Below are positions 5,836-6,023 of a DNA stretch of 6,023 nucleotides, piece by piece. The position numbers and the translations under genes are program-made. Source of the stretch: Bacteroidia bacterium (GTDB taxonomy: Bacteria > Bacteroidota > Bacteroidia > AKYH767-A > OLB10); the NCBI GenBank assembly GCA_025450095.1, contig JANWID010000045.1, forward strand, positions 1-6,023. The letters run 5' to 3'. The notes under the pieces are model-generated. The model ran no database searches, was not told the DNA's origin, and was given only the letters and a program-made list of their open reading frames with translations. How positions within the stretch are numbered: the first letter of the stretch is position 1; each line of letters begins with the position of its first letter.

Positions 5836-6023
5836 TTAACTTGATTTTTCCTGGCGCGCAAGATCGCGAAACCGTTTTCGAATTGCGATTATGGATCCGA
5901 TTATCAGGAGAAGACAGCCGGTCCAAAGCACATTGATGTACGGAAAAATAATAGCCTTCATGATAATAAACTCTCTCTTGTTATCTTTTTTTTCAGCAAC
6001 TGTAATATCTATTTTGCCATTAT
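5836..6023 (-). CDS. C-terminal end of a CcmF/CcsA-like cytochrome c biogenesis membrane protein (5' part outside window)
   Basis: The frame is open from the window edge to a TAA at 5838-5836, giving the last 61 residues of a larger protein. A short polar stretch (NGKIDITVAEKKDN) leads to REFIIMKAIIFPYINVLW and then a single hydrophobic helix, TGCLLLIIGSIIAI, closing with a basic cytoplasmic tail (RKRFRDLARQEKSS). A soluble beta-like segment, then a FPYINxLWxG motif, then a last helix with GxxxA, matches my recollection of the C-terminus of CcmF/CcsA-type haem lyase proteins, including Bacteroidota forms. These attach haem to apocytochromes c at the periplasmic face. Only the tail is visible, so the WWD haem-binding motif cannot be checked and no symbol is given. 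The gene ends 18 bp before the DUF2520 start, so they are probably in one operon. Confidence 0.65.
   Translation of the reverse strand, partial: NGKIDITVAEKKDNKREFIIMKAIIFPYINVLWTGCLLLIIGSIIAIRKRFRDLARQEKSS

Overview
The window looks like a piece of a Bacteroidota chromosome. It is moderately AT-rich, start codons lack clear Shine-Dalgarno sequences, and the gene content is typical of that phylum: a Reg_prop beta-propeller sensor, and a DUF2520 / KdsC-like HAD / UbiA / Maf gene row that I recall as recurring in Bacteroidota. I cannot name a genus. All seven genes lie on the minus strand, so transcription runs from high to low coordinates, and both window edges cut through a gene.

Layout in the direction of transcription: (1) 6023-5836, the last 61 residues of a membrane protein resembling the C-terminus of CcmF/CcsA-type cytochrome c biogenesis (haem lyase) proteins; (2) 5817-5044, a Rossmann-fold DUF2520 protein; (3) 5007-4504, a KdsC-like HAD phosphatase; (4) 4507-3581, a UbiA-family membrane prenyltransferase; (5) 3570-2983, a Maf/YhdE-type nucleotide pyrophosphatase; (6) 2986-2105, an EamA (DMT-superfamily) transporter; (7) after an 82-bp gap, 2022-1, the N-terminal 674 residues of an exported two-component-regulator-propeller sensor whose 3' end is outside the window.

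Genes 1-6 are very tightly packed (gaps of 18, 36 and 10 bp and two 4-bp ATGA stop/start overlaps) and probably form one operon with its promoter outside the window. The sensor gene has the only gap that could hold its own promoter. There is no gene-free stretch over 300 bp, and I saw no RNA gene, insertion sequence, CRISPR array or integration scar.

Nothing here is a clearly new system. The most open question is what the DUF2520 / HAD / UbiA / Maf set does together. Each family is recognisable, but the DUF2520 protein has no known reaction that I am aware of, and the substrates of the HAD phosphatase and the prenyltransferase cannot be read from the sequence. The sensor is notable for 14 countable propeller repeats, matching two seven-bladed propellers, with one strongly and one partly degenerate blade signature.
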